Below, piece by piece: positions 25,807 through 34,772 of a stretch of DNA of 64,000 nucleotides; position 1 is the stretch's first letter; each line of letters starts with the position of its first letter. The stretch covers positions 20,523-84,522 of the forward strand of contig JAJUJX010000012.1 of NCBI GenBank assembly GCA_029265125.1, given 5' to 3'. Source of the stretch: Tolumonas sp008015085. Its GTDB lineage: Bacteria; Pseudomonadota; Gammaproteobacteria; Enterobacterales; Aeromonadaceae. A program made the position numbers and the translations under genes. The notes beneath the pieces are model-generated. The model did no database searches. It saw nothing but the letters and a program-made list of their open reading frames with translations, and was not told where the DNA came from.

Positions 25807-26769
25807 CTAGACATATAGGTAATCACATACGTCAAACATGGCGGAAAACAAGATAAGCGCTATCAGTGACGCCAACAGCATCAGACGGATCGTCAGTTTG
25901 ATATCTTCCTGATTAATTTCGCGCAGCTCATCCCCAATCCATGGTTTTTCCACCAGCTCTCCAAAATAGGTATTTGGCCCACCCAGCCGAATGCCAAGTG
26001 CACCTGCAACCGTAGCCTCCGGCCAGGCACAATTCGGACTTTTATGCTGATAACGATCACGCCAACCGATACGCAATGCCTTATGCGTATTCAGCTGCAT
26101 CAACGCTGCGGCCCCCGCCAGCAACAGCCAGCTCAGCCGGGCCGGAATCAGATTGGCCAGATCATCTATGCGCGCAGAAACACAGCCAATCGCCCGATAT
26201 TTTTCGTTTTTGTAACCGACCATCGAATCAAGGGTATTGATGGCTTTATAAGCCATTGCCAGTGGCACACCGCCGATGAAAAGATAAAACAACGGAGCAA
26301 TCACGCCATCGACGGTATTTTCGGCTACGGTTTCAACCACCGCCCGAGTGATTTGCGGTTTGGAAAGCTGTGATGTATCACGACCTACAATGTAAGAGAG
26401 TTGGCGCCGGCTCTCATCCAGAGAATCAGAATCCAAAGCCCGATAGACATCCATCGCTGCATCACTTAAGCAGCGCCCGGCCAGAATGGTATAAGCCAGC
26501 CAAAGCTCGGCAAGCCGTCCTAACCAGATATTGAGCGAACTTAACCCCGAGAGCAACGCCCAGGTGACTAACCAGGTCAGCCCAACAACAATGCACCAGA
26601 GAATTGCGCCACCGATATACAGCGCCCGGTCAGAACGGCAAATACCTCGAATGATATTTTGCACATACGAGATGGTGCTACCTATCCAGCGAACAGGATG
26701 AGGCCAGTGTTGCGGATCCCCCAGGATCAGATCCAGCAAGAAAGCGGCACAGTAGATCATCAGCGTCAT
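25807..26769 (-). CDS. cbiB: Adenosylcobinamide-phosphate synthase CbiB
   Basis: 320 residues, integral membrane protein. Attaches aminopropanol phosphate to adenosylcobyric acid. Blocks LILGDPQHWPHPVRWIG, YIVGRDTSQL, AVVETVAENTVDGVIAPLFY and CAWPEATVAGALGIRLGG are diagnostic. Its ATG overlaps the cbiA stop (26766-26769). Works with CobD and PduX, encoded at 40817-42752. Confidence 0.95.
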   Translation of the reverse strand: MTLMIYCAAFLLDLILGDPQHWPHPVRWIGSTISYVQNIIRGICRSDRALYIGGAILWCIVVGLTWLVTWALLSGLSSLNIWLGRLAELWLAYTILAGRCLSDAAMDVYRALDSDSLDESRRQLSYIVGRDTSQLSKPQITRAVVETVAENTVDGVIAPLFYLFIGGVPLAMAYKAINTLDSMVGYKNEKYRAIGCVSARIDDLANLIPARLSWLLLAGAAALMQLNTHKALRIGWRDRYQHKSPNCAWPEATVAGALGIRLGGPNTYFGELVEKPWIGDELREINQEDIKLTIRLMLLASLIALILFSAMFDVCDYLYV

Positions 26770-28148
26770 TTTGCCGCCCTGGCACGGGCAAACCAGTGCA
26801 GCAGCATTGCCGGATTTTGCAGAAAATGAACATGCAGATAACTCGCCAGCGTATTGCCAGTCTGATAACCGCCTAGCCAGTGTGATATTTCCACACCAGC
26901 TCGCTCTTTACTGAAACGAAACACAGTGGGCTCAGCCGTCTCGAAGTCAGAATAATGGAATTCATGCCCAAGGATCACATCGCCTTTTTCCGCTAGTAGC
27001 GTGGTTTGCTGCGCCTGAGCCTGACAATAACCAAAGCGCTTGAGTGAAGACGTCATCCGGCTTTTCCCGGGCAAGATCCCAACCATGGGAAATGAATCGC
27101 CGGATGCTGTTGTTAATGACTCACCCAGATACATCAAGCCGCCACATTCGGCGTAAATCGCAACATCACGCTGATGAGCATCACGGATCGACGCCAGCAT
27201 AGCAGTGTTAGAAGACAAGGTTTGCGCATGGATTTCAGGGTAGCCGCCGCCCAGATAAATCAGATCACAGGCCGGAATACGCTGATCACGGAGCGGGCTG
27301 AAACGTACAATGTTCACCCCTGCGGCTTCAAGCAACTCAAGATTATCCGCGTAGTAAAAATTAAAGGCTTCATCTTCCGCTAATGCCAGTGTCAGCCCAG
27401 CACCAGCCCCTTGGAGTACATCAGGTGCCAGAGTCAGCGTCTGTTCCCCCCTGAATGGCCGTTCTGCCAGTTCTGCCAGTTCTGCCAGCTTATCGAGATC
27501 GAGATGTTGCTCAATGGCATCTGCAAGTTTGTCCCACTGCAGATCTAACTCAACCTGCTCACTCGCCGTTACCAGCCCTAAATGGCGAGACGGCAAATTA
27601 ATCTCGTTAATGACAGGAACACGCCCTAAAACCGGGATCTGGCAATATAACTCTATCGCTTCTTTCAGCATGGAATAGTGCATGTCAGAATTGACATTGT
27701 TGAGGATCACACCGGCGATCTGGACGCTGGTTTCAAAATGCTTAAAACCCAGAACGGTCGCAGCAGCAGACGTTGATACCGCTTTGCCATCGACGACCAG
27801 AATGACCGGGCAGCCTAACTGTTTCGCCATACCCGCACTGCTGCAATAGAGCGGATCAACACCGTAGCCATCGAATAATCCCATTACACCTTCAATAATG
27901 GCAATGTCAGCTTTGGCTGTGTGATAGTGGAAAAGACGCTGGATAGCCTCTTCCGGCAACATAAATGCGTCCAGATTCCGGGAGGCAACACCGGTTACCT
28001 GAGTATGCCAGCCAGTATCGATATAGTCCGGCCCGACTTTATATGGCTGAACACGCAACCCTCTTCGGGCATAAGCACGCAACAAACCTAGTGTGATTGT
28101 GGTTTTACCGCTACCGCTACTTGTTCCACCGACTAAAAATGCTTTCAT
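26766..28148 (-). CDS. cbiA: Cobyrinic acid a,c-diamide synthase
   Basis: 460 residues. N-terminal ATP-binding domain (GTSSGSGKTTITLGLL, KVGPDYIDTGWH) and C-terminal class I glutamine amidotransferase-like domain with the nucleophile Cys in YAECGGLMYLGE. Amidates cobyrinic acid, a step of corrin-ring synthesis, so the cluster is more than simple cobinamide salvage, although the other ring genes are not in the window. A 9-bp unit (27462-27488) is repeated three times in frame, giving AEL-AEL-AE in the interdomain linker. Confidence 0.94.
   Translation of the reverse strand: MKAFLVGGTSSGSGKTTITLGLLRAYARRGLRVQPYKVGPDYIDTGWHTQVTGVASRNLDAFMLPEEAIQRLFHYHTAKADIAIIEGVMGLFDGYGVDPLYCSSAGMAKQLGCPVILVVDGKAVSTSAAATVLGFKHFETSVQIAGVILNNVNSDMHYSMLKEAIELYCQIPVLGRVPVINEINLPSRHLGLVTASEQVELDLQWDKLADAIEQHLDLDKLAELAELAERPFRGEQTLTLAPDVLQGAGAGLTLALAEDEAFNFYYADNLELLEAAGVNIVRFSPLRDQRIPACDLIYLGGGYPEIHAQTLSSNTAMLASIRDAHQRDVAIYAECGGLMYLGESLTTASGDSFPMVGILPGKSRMTSSLKRFGYCQAQAQQTTLLAEKGDVILGHEFHYSDFETAEPTVFRFSKERAGVEISHWLGGYQTGNTLASYLHVHFLQNPAMLLHWFARARAAK
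27462..27488. repeat. In-frame 9-bp tandem triplication within cbiA
   Basis: TTCTGCCAG occurs three times head to tail. On the coding (minus) strand it encodes repeated Leu-Ala-Glu in the linker between the CbiA domains. Such units can slip and change copy number without breaking the frame. Confidence 0.9.
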
Positions 28149-28307
28149 ACCAACCTGCTAAAAATCCTGACCAATAGGTGGGCCGCAGAAAACAAACCCG
28201 CAGCCAGTTCCAAAATGTCTATCATCAGGATCACACCGGAAAAATTTTGGCAAAGTATATCAATCTGAATATGTGAAAACTGATTTTTTAGCGGATATTC
28301 CGAAAAC

Positions 28308-28514
28308 TCAGCCGGGCAAAACGGCAACCATTAATCCGCCACCTTGTTCCGTATCATCCGGCATGACTTTGGATAACCAGACAGACCAACCAATACAGGC
28401 CGACGTGCCTATAAACCCCCATAAACCAATGAGAAAAATAGTCTCCAATTTTTCATGCCCACTAACAATCATGCCGAATGCCAGTAACGCCATAAGACTT
28501 GGCCAGAGAGTTAG
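28308..28514 (-). pseudogene. Remnant of an MFS transporter C-terminal region
   Basis: On the minus strand a short frame reads LTLWPSLMALLAFGM ... GWSVWLSKVMPDDTEQGGGLMVAV, which resembles the region around helices 10-11 of AraJ/YdhP-type MFS exporters. It has an in-frame stop before it and a stop 62 codons later, and no recognisable continuation in other frames. It is a decayed fragment between cbiA and the hip operon. The stretch 28149-28307 holds the presumed cbiA promoter, without a recognisable cobalamin box. Confidence 0.5.
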
Positions 28515-28676
28515 TTAATTGAAGGAGTAAACCTTGCACCCATCAGGTCTTCAGGTTATTTAAGCTGATCGAGGATTTGATGCATTCCAGTTTCCTTTTA
28601 AAGGCTATTCAGAATGCCACTTACACAAATTTTTTACACTCTCGATTTTATTCACATCATTCGATAACATCAGCAA

Positions 28677-28748
28677 AATCCCTTACAAGGGATAATTTGT
28701 ATTTATCCCACATAAGGGATATTATCAGATTATCCCTTCATCGGTATA
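28677..28748. promoter_or_regulatory. Three HipB operators at 27-bp spacing
   Basis: Sites at 28677-28694 (AATCC-N8-GGATA), 28704-28721 (TATCC-N8-GGATA, perfect) and 28731-28748 (TATCC-N8-GTATA) match the published HipB consensus TATCC-N8-GGATA with at most one mismatch. Their starts are exactly 27 bp apart. They fill the region just upstream of hipB and imply cooperative autorepression by the HipBA complex. Confidence 0.88.
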
Positions 28749-28773
28749 ATTTATTTGCACCTAGGCCTACCTT

Positions 28774-29025
28774 ATGAGATTGAATACACCTCAAATTCTG
28801 GCGGCAGTGATCCGTGATCAACGGAAGGCACAGCAGTTGACGCAGAAAGAAGCGGCAGAGCGGGTTGGTATTAAGCAAGCTACGATATCGGGGTTTGAGA
28901 ATAATCCGGATCAATGCAAAGTAGAGACGCTCTTTAAACTTCTGTCTGCTCTTGATCTTGAATTGCATATCACTCGCAAAGGACAGTCACCGGATAAAAA
29001 CCAAGAATGGGATCAGGAGTGGTAA
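28774..29025 (+). CDS. hipB: HipB-like antitoxin, XRE family regulator
   Basis: 83 residues with one lambda-type helix-turn-helix (LTQKEAAERVGIKQATISGFENN) and a short acidic, flexible tail (SPDKNQEWDQEW) of the kind that is degraded by Lon in E. coli HipB. Binds DNA and neutralises HipA. The stop TAA shares its last A with the hipA start (TAATG). Upstream lie three matching operators. Confidence 0.92.
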   Translation: MRLNTPQILAAVIRDQRKAQQLTQKEAAERVGIKQATISGFENNPDQCKVETLFKLLSALDLELHITRKGQSPDKNQEWDQEW

Positions 29026-30329
29026 TGAAACCTCAAAAGCTGATTGTAGCAATGAATGGTATTGAAGTCGGCACCTTATTCCGCGATGGACGAGGAGCTA
29101 TGTCATTTCAGTATTTAGTGTCATGGCTGAATAGACCGGGCGCTCGTGCCATTTCTTTGTCCTTACCGTTGACCTCAAAAAAACAGGAAAGCACTGCGGT
29201 TTATAACTTTTTCAGCAATCTGTTACCTGACTCAGACATTATCATCACTCGTATGCAACAGCGTTTTCAGATCGCGACAAGTCATCCGTTCGATCTATTA
29301 GCTGTGATTGGCCGTGATTGTGTTGGCGCCATTCAGCTTTATCCAGAAGACATCCATCTATCCCCCATCAATGAAGTACATGCTGAACCACTTGATGAAA
29401 ATATGATTGCGAAACTTTTGGCTGGATACAGAACGTCTCCGCTAGGAATGGATAAGACTCATGATTTCCGTATTTCGATTGCCGGAGCACAAGAGAAAAC
29501 GGCCCTACTTTGGTATCAGGGGAAATGGCAACGCCCATTAGGCAGCACACCAACCAGCCATATATTTAAATTACCAATCGGGATGATTGAACAAAACAAT
29601 ATCGATCTATCTGAAAGCTGCGAGAATGAGTGGCTTTGTCTGCAGATCGCTAAAGCGTTTGGTTTTGATGTTGCCACCACCGAGCTTGCTACATTTAACG
29701 ATACTAAAGCATTGGTAGTGGAGCGTTTTGACAGACGCTGGTCTAGCAATAACCAGTGGTTAATGCGGTTACCGCAGGAAGATATGTGCCAGGCTTTGGG
29801 TTATTCTCCTGCCCTCAAATATGAATCGCACGGAGGGCCTGGAATTGCCGAGATCATGAAGCTTTTACTCGGTTCTAGACTTTCAACGAAAGACAGAGAA
29901 ACATTTTTCCGATCACAGATCCTTTATTGGCTTTTAGCTGCTATCGATGGACATGCAAAAAATTTCAGCATCTTTATTGAACCGAATACATCATTTGTGA
30001 TGACCCCTCTTTATGATGTGATATCGGCATACCCCATTTTCAAAGCTAAAGGGATCGCGCCACAAAAAGCTAAATTGGCAATGGCTTTACAGGGTAAAAA
30101 TAAACAATATCTATGGTCTAAGATCCAACCACGTCATTTTCAAAGTACTGCACAATATGTTGGATTTTCATCTGAACAGGCAGGATATTTTTTACAAGAA
30201 ATGGCCATGAAAACAACAGCAGTAATTCACCAGGTAGAACAACAATTATCTCCCGATTTTCCTCCTCATATCAGCGATGCTATTTTTGAAGGAATGGAAA
30301 AACAAGCAAACAAAGTTATCTCTCATTAA
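29025..30329 (+). CDS. hipA: HipA-like serine/threonine kinase toxin
   Basis: 434 residues, full length. In E. coli HipA phosphorylates glutamyl-tRNA synthetase and induces persistence. Conserved features: N-terminal subdomain LSLPL, the P-loop segment DFRISIAGAQEKTAL containing the autophosphorylated Ser, the catalytic-loop IDGHAKNFS with its Asp, and the metal-binding Asp in TPLYDVISAYP. The start at 29025 has a GGAG site inside hipB and is preferred to the ATG at 29007. All catalytic residues are intact, so an active toxin is expected. Confidence 0.94.
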   Translation: MKPQKLIVAMNGIEVGTLFRDGRGAMSFQYLVSWLNRPGARAISLSLPLTSKKQESTAVYNFFSNLLPDSDIIITRMQQRFQIATSHPFDLLAVIGRDCVGAIQLYPEDIHLSPINEVHAEPLDENMIAKLLAGYRTSPLGMDKTHDFRISIAGAQEKTALLWYQGKWQRPLGSTPTSHIFKLPIGMIEQNNIDLSESCENEWLCLQIAKAFGFDVATTELATFNDTKALVVERFDRRWSSNNQWLMRLPQEDMCQALGYSPALKYESHGGPGIAEIMKLLLGSRLSTKDRETFFRSQILYWLLAAIDGHAKNFSIFIEPNTSFVMTPLYDVISAYPIFKAKGIAPQKAKLAMALQGKNKQYLWSKIQPRHFQSTAQYVGFSSEQAGYFLQEMAMKTTAVIHQVEQQLSPDFPPHISDAIFEGMEKQANKVISH

Positions 30330-30497
30330 GAATATAAACAGATATTCGCGAATATTATTACTCAGCATTAGAAAAACTTAAGGATTGAATTCAATCTTTT
30401 CGACAAAGAAGAGTTGTTCGCATCCTGTATGGTTTAATTTACAATCAGGGCATACCTTATGAAATGTAACATCCACAAAATATCCAGCTGAATGCTC

Positions 30498-30923
30498 TCA
30501 GATTTTCTTGTCTGCGAGATCGAGAGACATAATGGCAAAAGCAAATTTTTTAAAATCATCAAGATGTTTTTCCAACACAGCAATAACGATATCCAAATTT
30601 AAATTTTGATAATCGTGCACCGCAATGTTGCGCAATCCGACCATCTTTTGCATCGATGCCGCAAGCTCAGGATTTAATAATCCCATCCGCTCTAACTGAG
30701 CAAATGAATCACGACTACTCTGAGGGATCGGCCCTTGTGCAAGTCTTAAACAACGGTTCGCAATATCAATCGCAGCTTCACATAACCGTTGCAGATTTAA
30801 GATAACCGAATCTTGTTTGGTGAAATTTTGTTTAAATTCTTCAGCATCACCTTGATATTCATCCCAGATCCGCTTCAAACAACGCTCAATAACTGATACT
30901 TTATTTACGATGACATCATCCAT
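30498..30923 (-). CDS. hepT: HepT-like toxin (HEPN ribonuclease family, DUF86)
   Basis: 141 residues, all helical. The HEPN active-site motif R-x4-H followed by Tyr is present as RNIAVHDY near residue 98-105. HepT is neutralised by MntA, which adds AMP units to that Tyr. It lies 16 bp downstream of mntA. The module is next to hipBA. The 168 bp between it and hipA (30330-30497) show no gene. Confidence 0.92.
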   Translation of the reverse strand: MDDVIVNKVSVIERCLKRIWDEYQGDAEEFKQNFTKQDSVILNLQRLCEAAIDIANRCLRLAQGPIPQSSRDSFAQLERMGLLNPELAASMQKMVGLRNIAVHDYQNLNLDIVIAVLEKHLDDFKKFAFAIMSLDLADKKI

Positions 30924-30939
30924 GCACAGAACACTCTCT

Positions 30940-31329
30940 TCAGTTTACCCATCTTTGTTTAAATGCAGCCAAATTATCTTGCCTGCTAAACTGTAAATCC
31001 TGATACATGCGATAAACATTCGTCTCAAAAAACGGTGCTTTATGATGAGGATCGAACAACAGTTTACCTTCTTCGATGATCTGCATGCTCAGTACAGTAT
31101 TACAATTCATAAGGTCAATTAGATCGACTTCTGTCCCAAGTCGAATCGCCAGTTTTTGCGCGATTTGCCACACTTCCTCACGAGTCATCGGTTCATTGGT
31201 TAGAACAGCTAAATCCAGATCACTATCATTCGTAGCTCTTTCGGCCGCATGAGAGCCGAATAAATAACTCACTTCAAGTTTGTTACCGAAAACATCTAAT
31301 AAAGTATGGATGATTATATTTTGATCCAT
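30940..31329 (-). CDS. mntA: MntA-like minimal nucleotidyltransferase antitoxin
   Basis: 129 residues. The polymerase-beta-type motif is GS-x10-D-x-D (GSHAAERATNDSDLD), with a third acidic residue in EVDLIDL. The start at 31329 has a GAGGA site six bases upstream; an ATG six bases earlier is too near the site. It neutralises HepT by AMPylation. The module order mntA-hepT is the usual one. 31330-31577 contains no further gene. Confidence 0.9.
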   Translation of the reverse strand: MDQNIIIHTLLDVFGNKLEVSYLFGSHAAERATNDSDLDLAVLTNEPMTREEVWQIAQKLAIRLGTEVDLIDLMNCNTVLSMQIIEEGKLLFDPHHKAPFFETNVYRMYQDLQFSRQDNLAAFKQRWVN

Positions 31330-31577
31330 ATTCATTCCTCGAGCAGTGCTCTTGCTCAAACACACTTTTATGTCGCCAGATAGGAACATAAACAACTACG
31401 CAACTAAAGTATATATCAACGAGTTTAGACAAAAGCATTCATACTTGGTAAAGCCTTATTGTAACCCACATGAAGCCAATTCAATCCGGACGCTGTATAT
31501 TACCAATCCGATAACCCATCGTTAGCAGATAGAGTGGGATATTTACATCTTGACATGGTGGGAGGCGATGGTTCGAT

Positions 31578-32828
31578 TCAACAAGCCCTCGATTCAGATT
31601 GCTTATCTTCCGACGATAATTGGCGGTACAGCATCCAACCAGACAAAACACCGACACCAAGCAACACATACCAGAGTATTTCTGGCGGTTTGGTGCCGGG
31701 ATTGCCCAGCATCCGGCCGACTATAACATTGCTCAATAAAGCCACGCAGCCACCGCAACTAGCGTAAAAGCCATAATAGCTGCCTAGTTGTCCGTTACCG
31801 GCATAGTAAGGTAACCGAACAGAAAAAAGCGGATAGCAGAGAATCGAGCCGAAGGAAAACAGCACCGCTTGAAGCGTTACCGCTATCACTGGTATGTCCG
31901 CTAAACAGAGCATCGTCACATAGCTGCCCCCCATGCAGACAAGACCAATTCCGATCGCGCGCGGAAGACCTAAACGCGTTTTCACCCAATGTGTCACAGG
32001 TAATTGCAACATCACGCCAATCAGCGCCGTGATAACAAACACCGAACTGAGCAGGCTCGCGGGTTGATGTGTGCTCTGAATATAAGCCGGGATCGCCAGA
32101 TATAATTGGTGGAACAGGATGGGGTATGCGGCTGCACTTAAGGTAAAACGCAAAAAAGGACGATTCAGCCAGATCGAATGCCATTGCGTCAGCACGCTGA
32201 CAGGTGCTGATTGGCTGGCAAACACACCTTGAGGTAAATAACACCACTGCAATATCGTCAGCAGTAAAAAAATGCCGCCGGAGATACAGCCTGTCGCTGC
32301 ATAGCTCAGGTTTGTCAGCCATAACCCCGCCAATGGCCCCAGCAACATACCGACTTCACTTGCCAAATTATGTAACGCAAACGCCTGATGCCGCTGTTCG
32401 GCATCACGACACTCCGCCGCCAAATACGCCTGTGCGCAGGGCGTAAACAATGCTCCGGCAAAGCCCGTCAGGAATGCAGCTATAATCAGCACCGGCACAG
32501 AGTCGGCCCAGCCGAGCAAGGCAAAGCCAAATGCCCGGATCAGGCAGCCACTAAGGATGGCCGGACGGTAGCCAAGCCGATCACCCAGCGTTCCACCCAG
32601 TAAAAACAACCCTTGCTGGCTGAATACCCGAATTCCCAGGATCAGGCCCGTGATCCACCCGGTTAAGCCCAGCGTGCTACCCAGATGATGAGCCAAATAA
32701 GGTAACATCATGTAAAAGCCCAGATTAAACGCTAGGCCATTGGTTACTAACAACCGAGCTGCAGGGCTTAAAGTGCGCCAACTATTCACCACTGATTTGA
32801 GTGGCATCATTAATTTGAACAATGGCAT
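31578..32828 (-). CDS. MFS transporter encoded with a siderophore ABC importer
   Basis: 416 residues, about 12 transmembrane helices, with the loop 2-3 motif GGTLGDRLGYRPAIL and a drug-efflux-like FTPCAQAYLA segment. It resembles the YdeE/MdtH type multidrug exporters. The ATG at 32828 is two bases before the ATPase stop codon, so it is translationally coupled to the iron importer. In other bacteria such partners export the siderophore or take part in its recycling; that role is inference. Confidence 0.82.
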   Translation of the reverse strand: MPLFKLMMPLKSVVNSWRTLSPAARLLVTNGLAFNLGFYMMLPYLAHHLGSTLGLTGWITGLILGIRVFSQQGLFLLGGTLGDRLGYRPAILSGCLIRAFGFALLGWADSVPVLIIAAFLTGFAGALFTPCAQAYLAAECRDAEQRHQAFALHNLASEVGMLLGPLAGLWLTNLSYAATGCISGGIFLLLTILQWCYLPQGVFASQSAPVSVLTQWHSIWLNRPFLRFTLSAAAYPILFHQLYLAIPAYIQSTHQPASLLSSVFVITALIGVMLQLPVTHWVKTRLGLPRAIGIGLVCMGGSYVTMLCLADIPVIAVTLQAVLFSFGSILCYPLFSVRLPYYAGNGQLGSYYGFYASCGGCVALLSNVIVGRMLGNPGTKPPEILWYVLLGVGVLSGWMLYRQLSSEDKQSESRAC

Positions 32829-32830
32829 GG

Positions 32831-33610
32831 TCAAGCTATCTGGCTGACTCGTCTGACGGAGCGGATATAAGGTAATCCGTCACGGTCATGATAAAGTTCG
32901 ACAGGCACCTGATAGAGCCGGGAAATCAGCCCGGCATCTAAGACATCCCGAGGGTGACCAAATGCCTGTAACTGCCCGTCGGCCAGCACGATCAACTGAT
33001 CCGCAAACTGCGCAGCCAGATTCAAATCGTGCAATACCACAATAGTCACCCAATCATTTGCTCGAGTTTTGGCATGCAGATGCTCCATGAGTTGCATCTG
33101 ATGCTGCAGATCCAGCGCACTAACCGGCTCATCCAGCATCATCAGCTTGGGCTCGCGCAGTAACACCTGAGCAAACAACACCATCTGGCGTTGTCCGCCA
33201 CTCAGGGAATACATCGGGCGATCGGCCAGATGTGTAATACCCAAATCGGCCAATGCAGCCAGTGCTGCCCGCAGATCTTCATCAGATAAGCGCAGTTTCA
33301 ACCGCTCCAGCCGGCCAAGCACCACCACTTCCAGCACACTGAGTTCCAGATCAGATTGGGTATTCTGTGGCATATAACCAAATAGTTGCCGCCACTGCGT
33401 TATTGGCATTTCCGTGCGACTTTTTCGGTTAAAACGGATATCACCACTCTGTAACGGCAATTCTCCGAACAACGTACGCAGCAGACTGGTTTTACCTGTG
33501 CCGTTTGGACCAATGATGACATGCAGTTGTCCAGGCTGCAGTTGCAAACTGAGATCCTGGACTAATGACTGCTGCCCAATATTCACCGACAACTGCAGCA
33601 ACTCAAGCAT
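32831..33610 (-). CDS. Iron-siderophore type ABC transporter ATPase (FecE family)
   Basis: 259 residues. Walker A GPNGTGKTS, Q-loop PQNTQSDLE, signature YSLSGGQRQ, Walker B LMMLDEPVSALD, and VLHDLN. Belongs to the FecE/FepC/BtuD ATPase group. Overlaps the permease gene by 8 bases at its start. Because cobalamin genes flank this region a B12 importer was considered, but the Fur box favours iron. Confidence 0.9.
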   Translation of the reverse strand: MLELLQLSVNIGQQSLVQDLSLQLQPGQLHVIIGPNGTGKTSLLRTLFGELPLQSGDIRFNRKSRTEMPITQWRQLFGYMPQNTQSDLELSVLEVVVLGRLERLKLRLSDEDLRAALAALADLGITHLADRPMYSLSGGQRQMVLFAQVLLREPKLMMLDEPVSALDLQHQMQLMEHLHAKTRANDWVTIVVLHDLNLAAQFADQLIVLADGQLQAFGHPRDVLDAGLISRLYQVPVELYHDRDGLPYIRSVRRVSQIA

Positions 33611-34658
33611 GTTTGCGTCCCCGCCCCAGAATCAACCAAATAAAAAACGGGACACCGATAATCGCTGTAACAATTCCAATCGGAAACAATGCGCCGGGAA
33701 TAATAGATTTTGAGATCACCGACGACACCGACAGCAACAACGCGCCACACAATGCCGATAAAGGGATCAGATAGCGCTGATCTTCACCAATCAGCATGCG
33801 ACCAATATGGGGGGCAACCAAACCGATAAAGCCAATGACACCAACAAAACTGATCGCCGTAGAGGTCATCAGTGCAACCAGCACTAAGGTTTTTATCCGC
33901 AACCGGTTGATATTTACCCCCAGGCTGAGCGCTCTTGCCTCTCCCAAACGTAAGCAAGTCAGCTTCCAGGCATCTCGATATAACAACACCGCACACACCA
34001 GTGTCACCACTGACGTAATGAGCAATGAATCCCATGTGGTGCGCATCAGGCTACCAAATAACCAGAAGACAATTTGTTGATTTAATTCCGGTGACGAAAT
34101 GAACTGTAACAGTGACAGCAGCGACTGAAACAGGAACAGCAAAGCAATACCCGCCAGGATGATGGTTTGACTGTTGATGCGGCGCATCAGCGCCAGCCCC
34201 AACAACAAACAGGCCGCCAGCATACTGAAAATAAAAGCGCCGAGTGGAATAGCCAATAGCGAAAAAACACCGAGCGAACTGCTGGTCACTAAAGCCAATG
34301 CTGCGCCGAATCCGGCAGCTGCAGCCAGCCCCAGCGTAAACGGGCTCGCCAATGGGTTATCCAGCAAGGTTTGCATTTGAACGCCGCCTAACCCCAGCGC
34401 AGCACCGACCACCAACGCCATCAAGGAGATCGGCAAACGCATTTCATACACAATGGTTTTGGTCATTGGCTCAGCGCTACCTGGTTGAAAAAGCGCATGA
34501 GCCACATCCGACACCGATAATAAGGATGGACCAGTCGCAATATCAAACAAAATACTACACCCGATCAGAACAATAAAAATCATCAAAAACTGCCACCGGC
34601 GTGTCTCACGCTGGCGTTGCCGTATTACGACTGCTTCGAGTGCAGCTACATCTGACAT
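33603..34658 (-). CDS. Iron-siderophore type ABC transporter permease (FecCD family)
   Basis: 351 residues with about ten transmembrane helices. Conserved blocks RLPISLMALVVGAALGLGGVQMQTLLDNPLASPFTLG, and IGFIGLVAPHIGRMLIGEDQR, are diagnostic of FecCD permeases. Divergent from the binding-protein gene at 34773, with a Fur-type operator in the 114-bp gap. One permease only, so it presumably works as a homodimer. Confidence 0.92.
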   Translation of the reverse strand: MSDVAALEAVVIRQRQRETRRWQFLMIFIVLIGCSILFDIATGPSLLSVSDVAHALFQPGSAEPMTKTIVYEMRLPISLMALVVGAALGLGGVQMQTLLDNPLASPFTLGLAAAAGFGAALALVTSSSLGVFSLLAIPLGAFIFSMLAACLLLGLALMRRINSQTIILAGIALLFLFQSLLSLLQFISSPELNQQIVFWLFGSLMRTTWDSLLITSVVTLVCAVLLYRDAWKLTCLRLGEARALSLGVNINRLRIKTLVLVALMTSTAISFVGVIGFIGLVAPHIGRMLIGEDQRYLIPLSALCGALLLSVSSVISKSIIPGALFPIGIVTAIIGVPFFIWLILGRGRKHA

Positions 34659-34729
34659 GAAAAAACTCCGTACATCTGACCATCCACAACAAGTAGAGAG
34701 AGTGCAGTATATACCTTGCCGATGATATT

Positions 34730-34748
34730 GATAATGGTTACCATTATT
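34730..34748. promoter_or_regulatory. Fur box
   Basis: GATAATGGTTACCATTATT matches the 19-bp Fur consensus (GATAATGATAATCATTATC) at 15 positions and contains the palindrome ATAATGGT-T-ACCATTAT. It lies in the divergent promoter region between the permease gene and the substrate-binding protein gene, so iron repletion should repress both directions. Confidence 0.85.
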
Positions 34749-34772
34749 AAAGTTGAACGAAAAAGGAATGTT

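Noticed and set aside
28149..28307. Cobalamin riboswitch upstream of cbiA
   Set aside because: Some GC-rich pieces are present (CTGGCTGCGGG) but the B12 box and the conserved core were not found.
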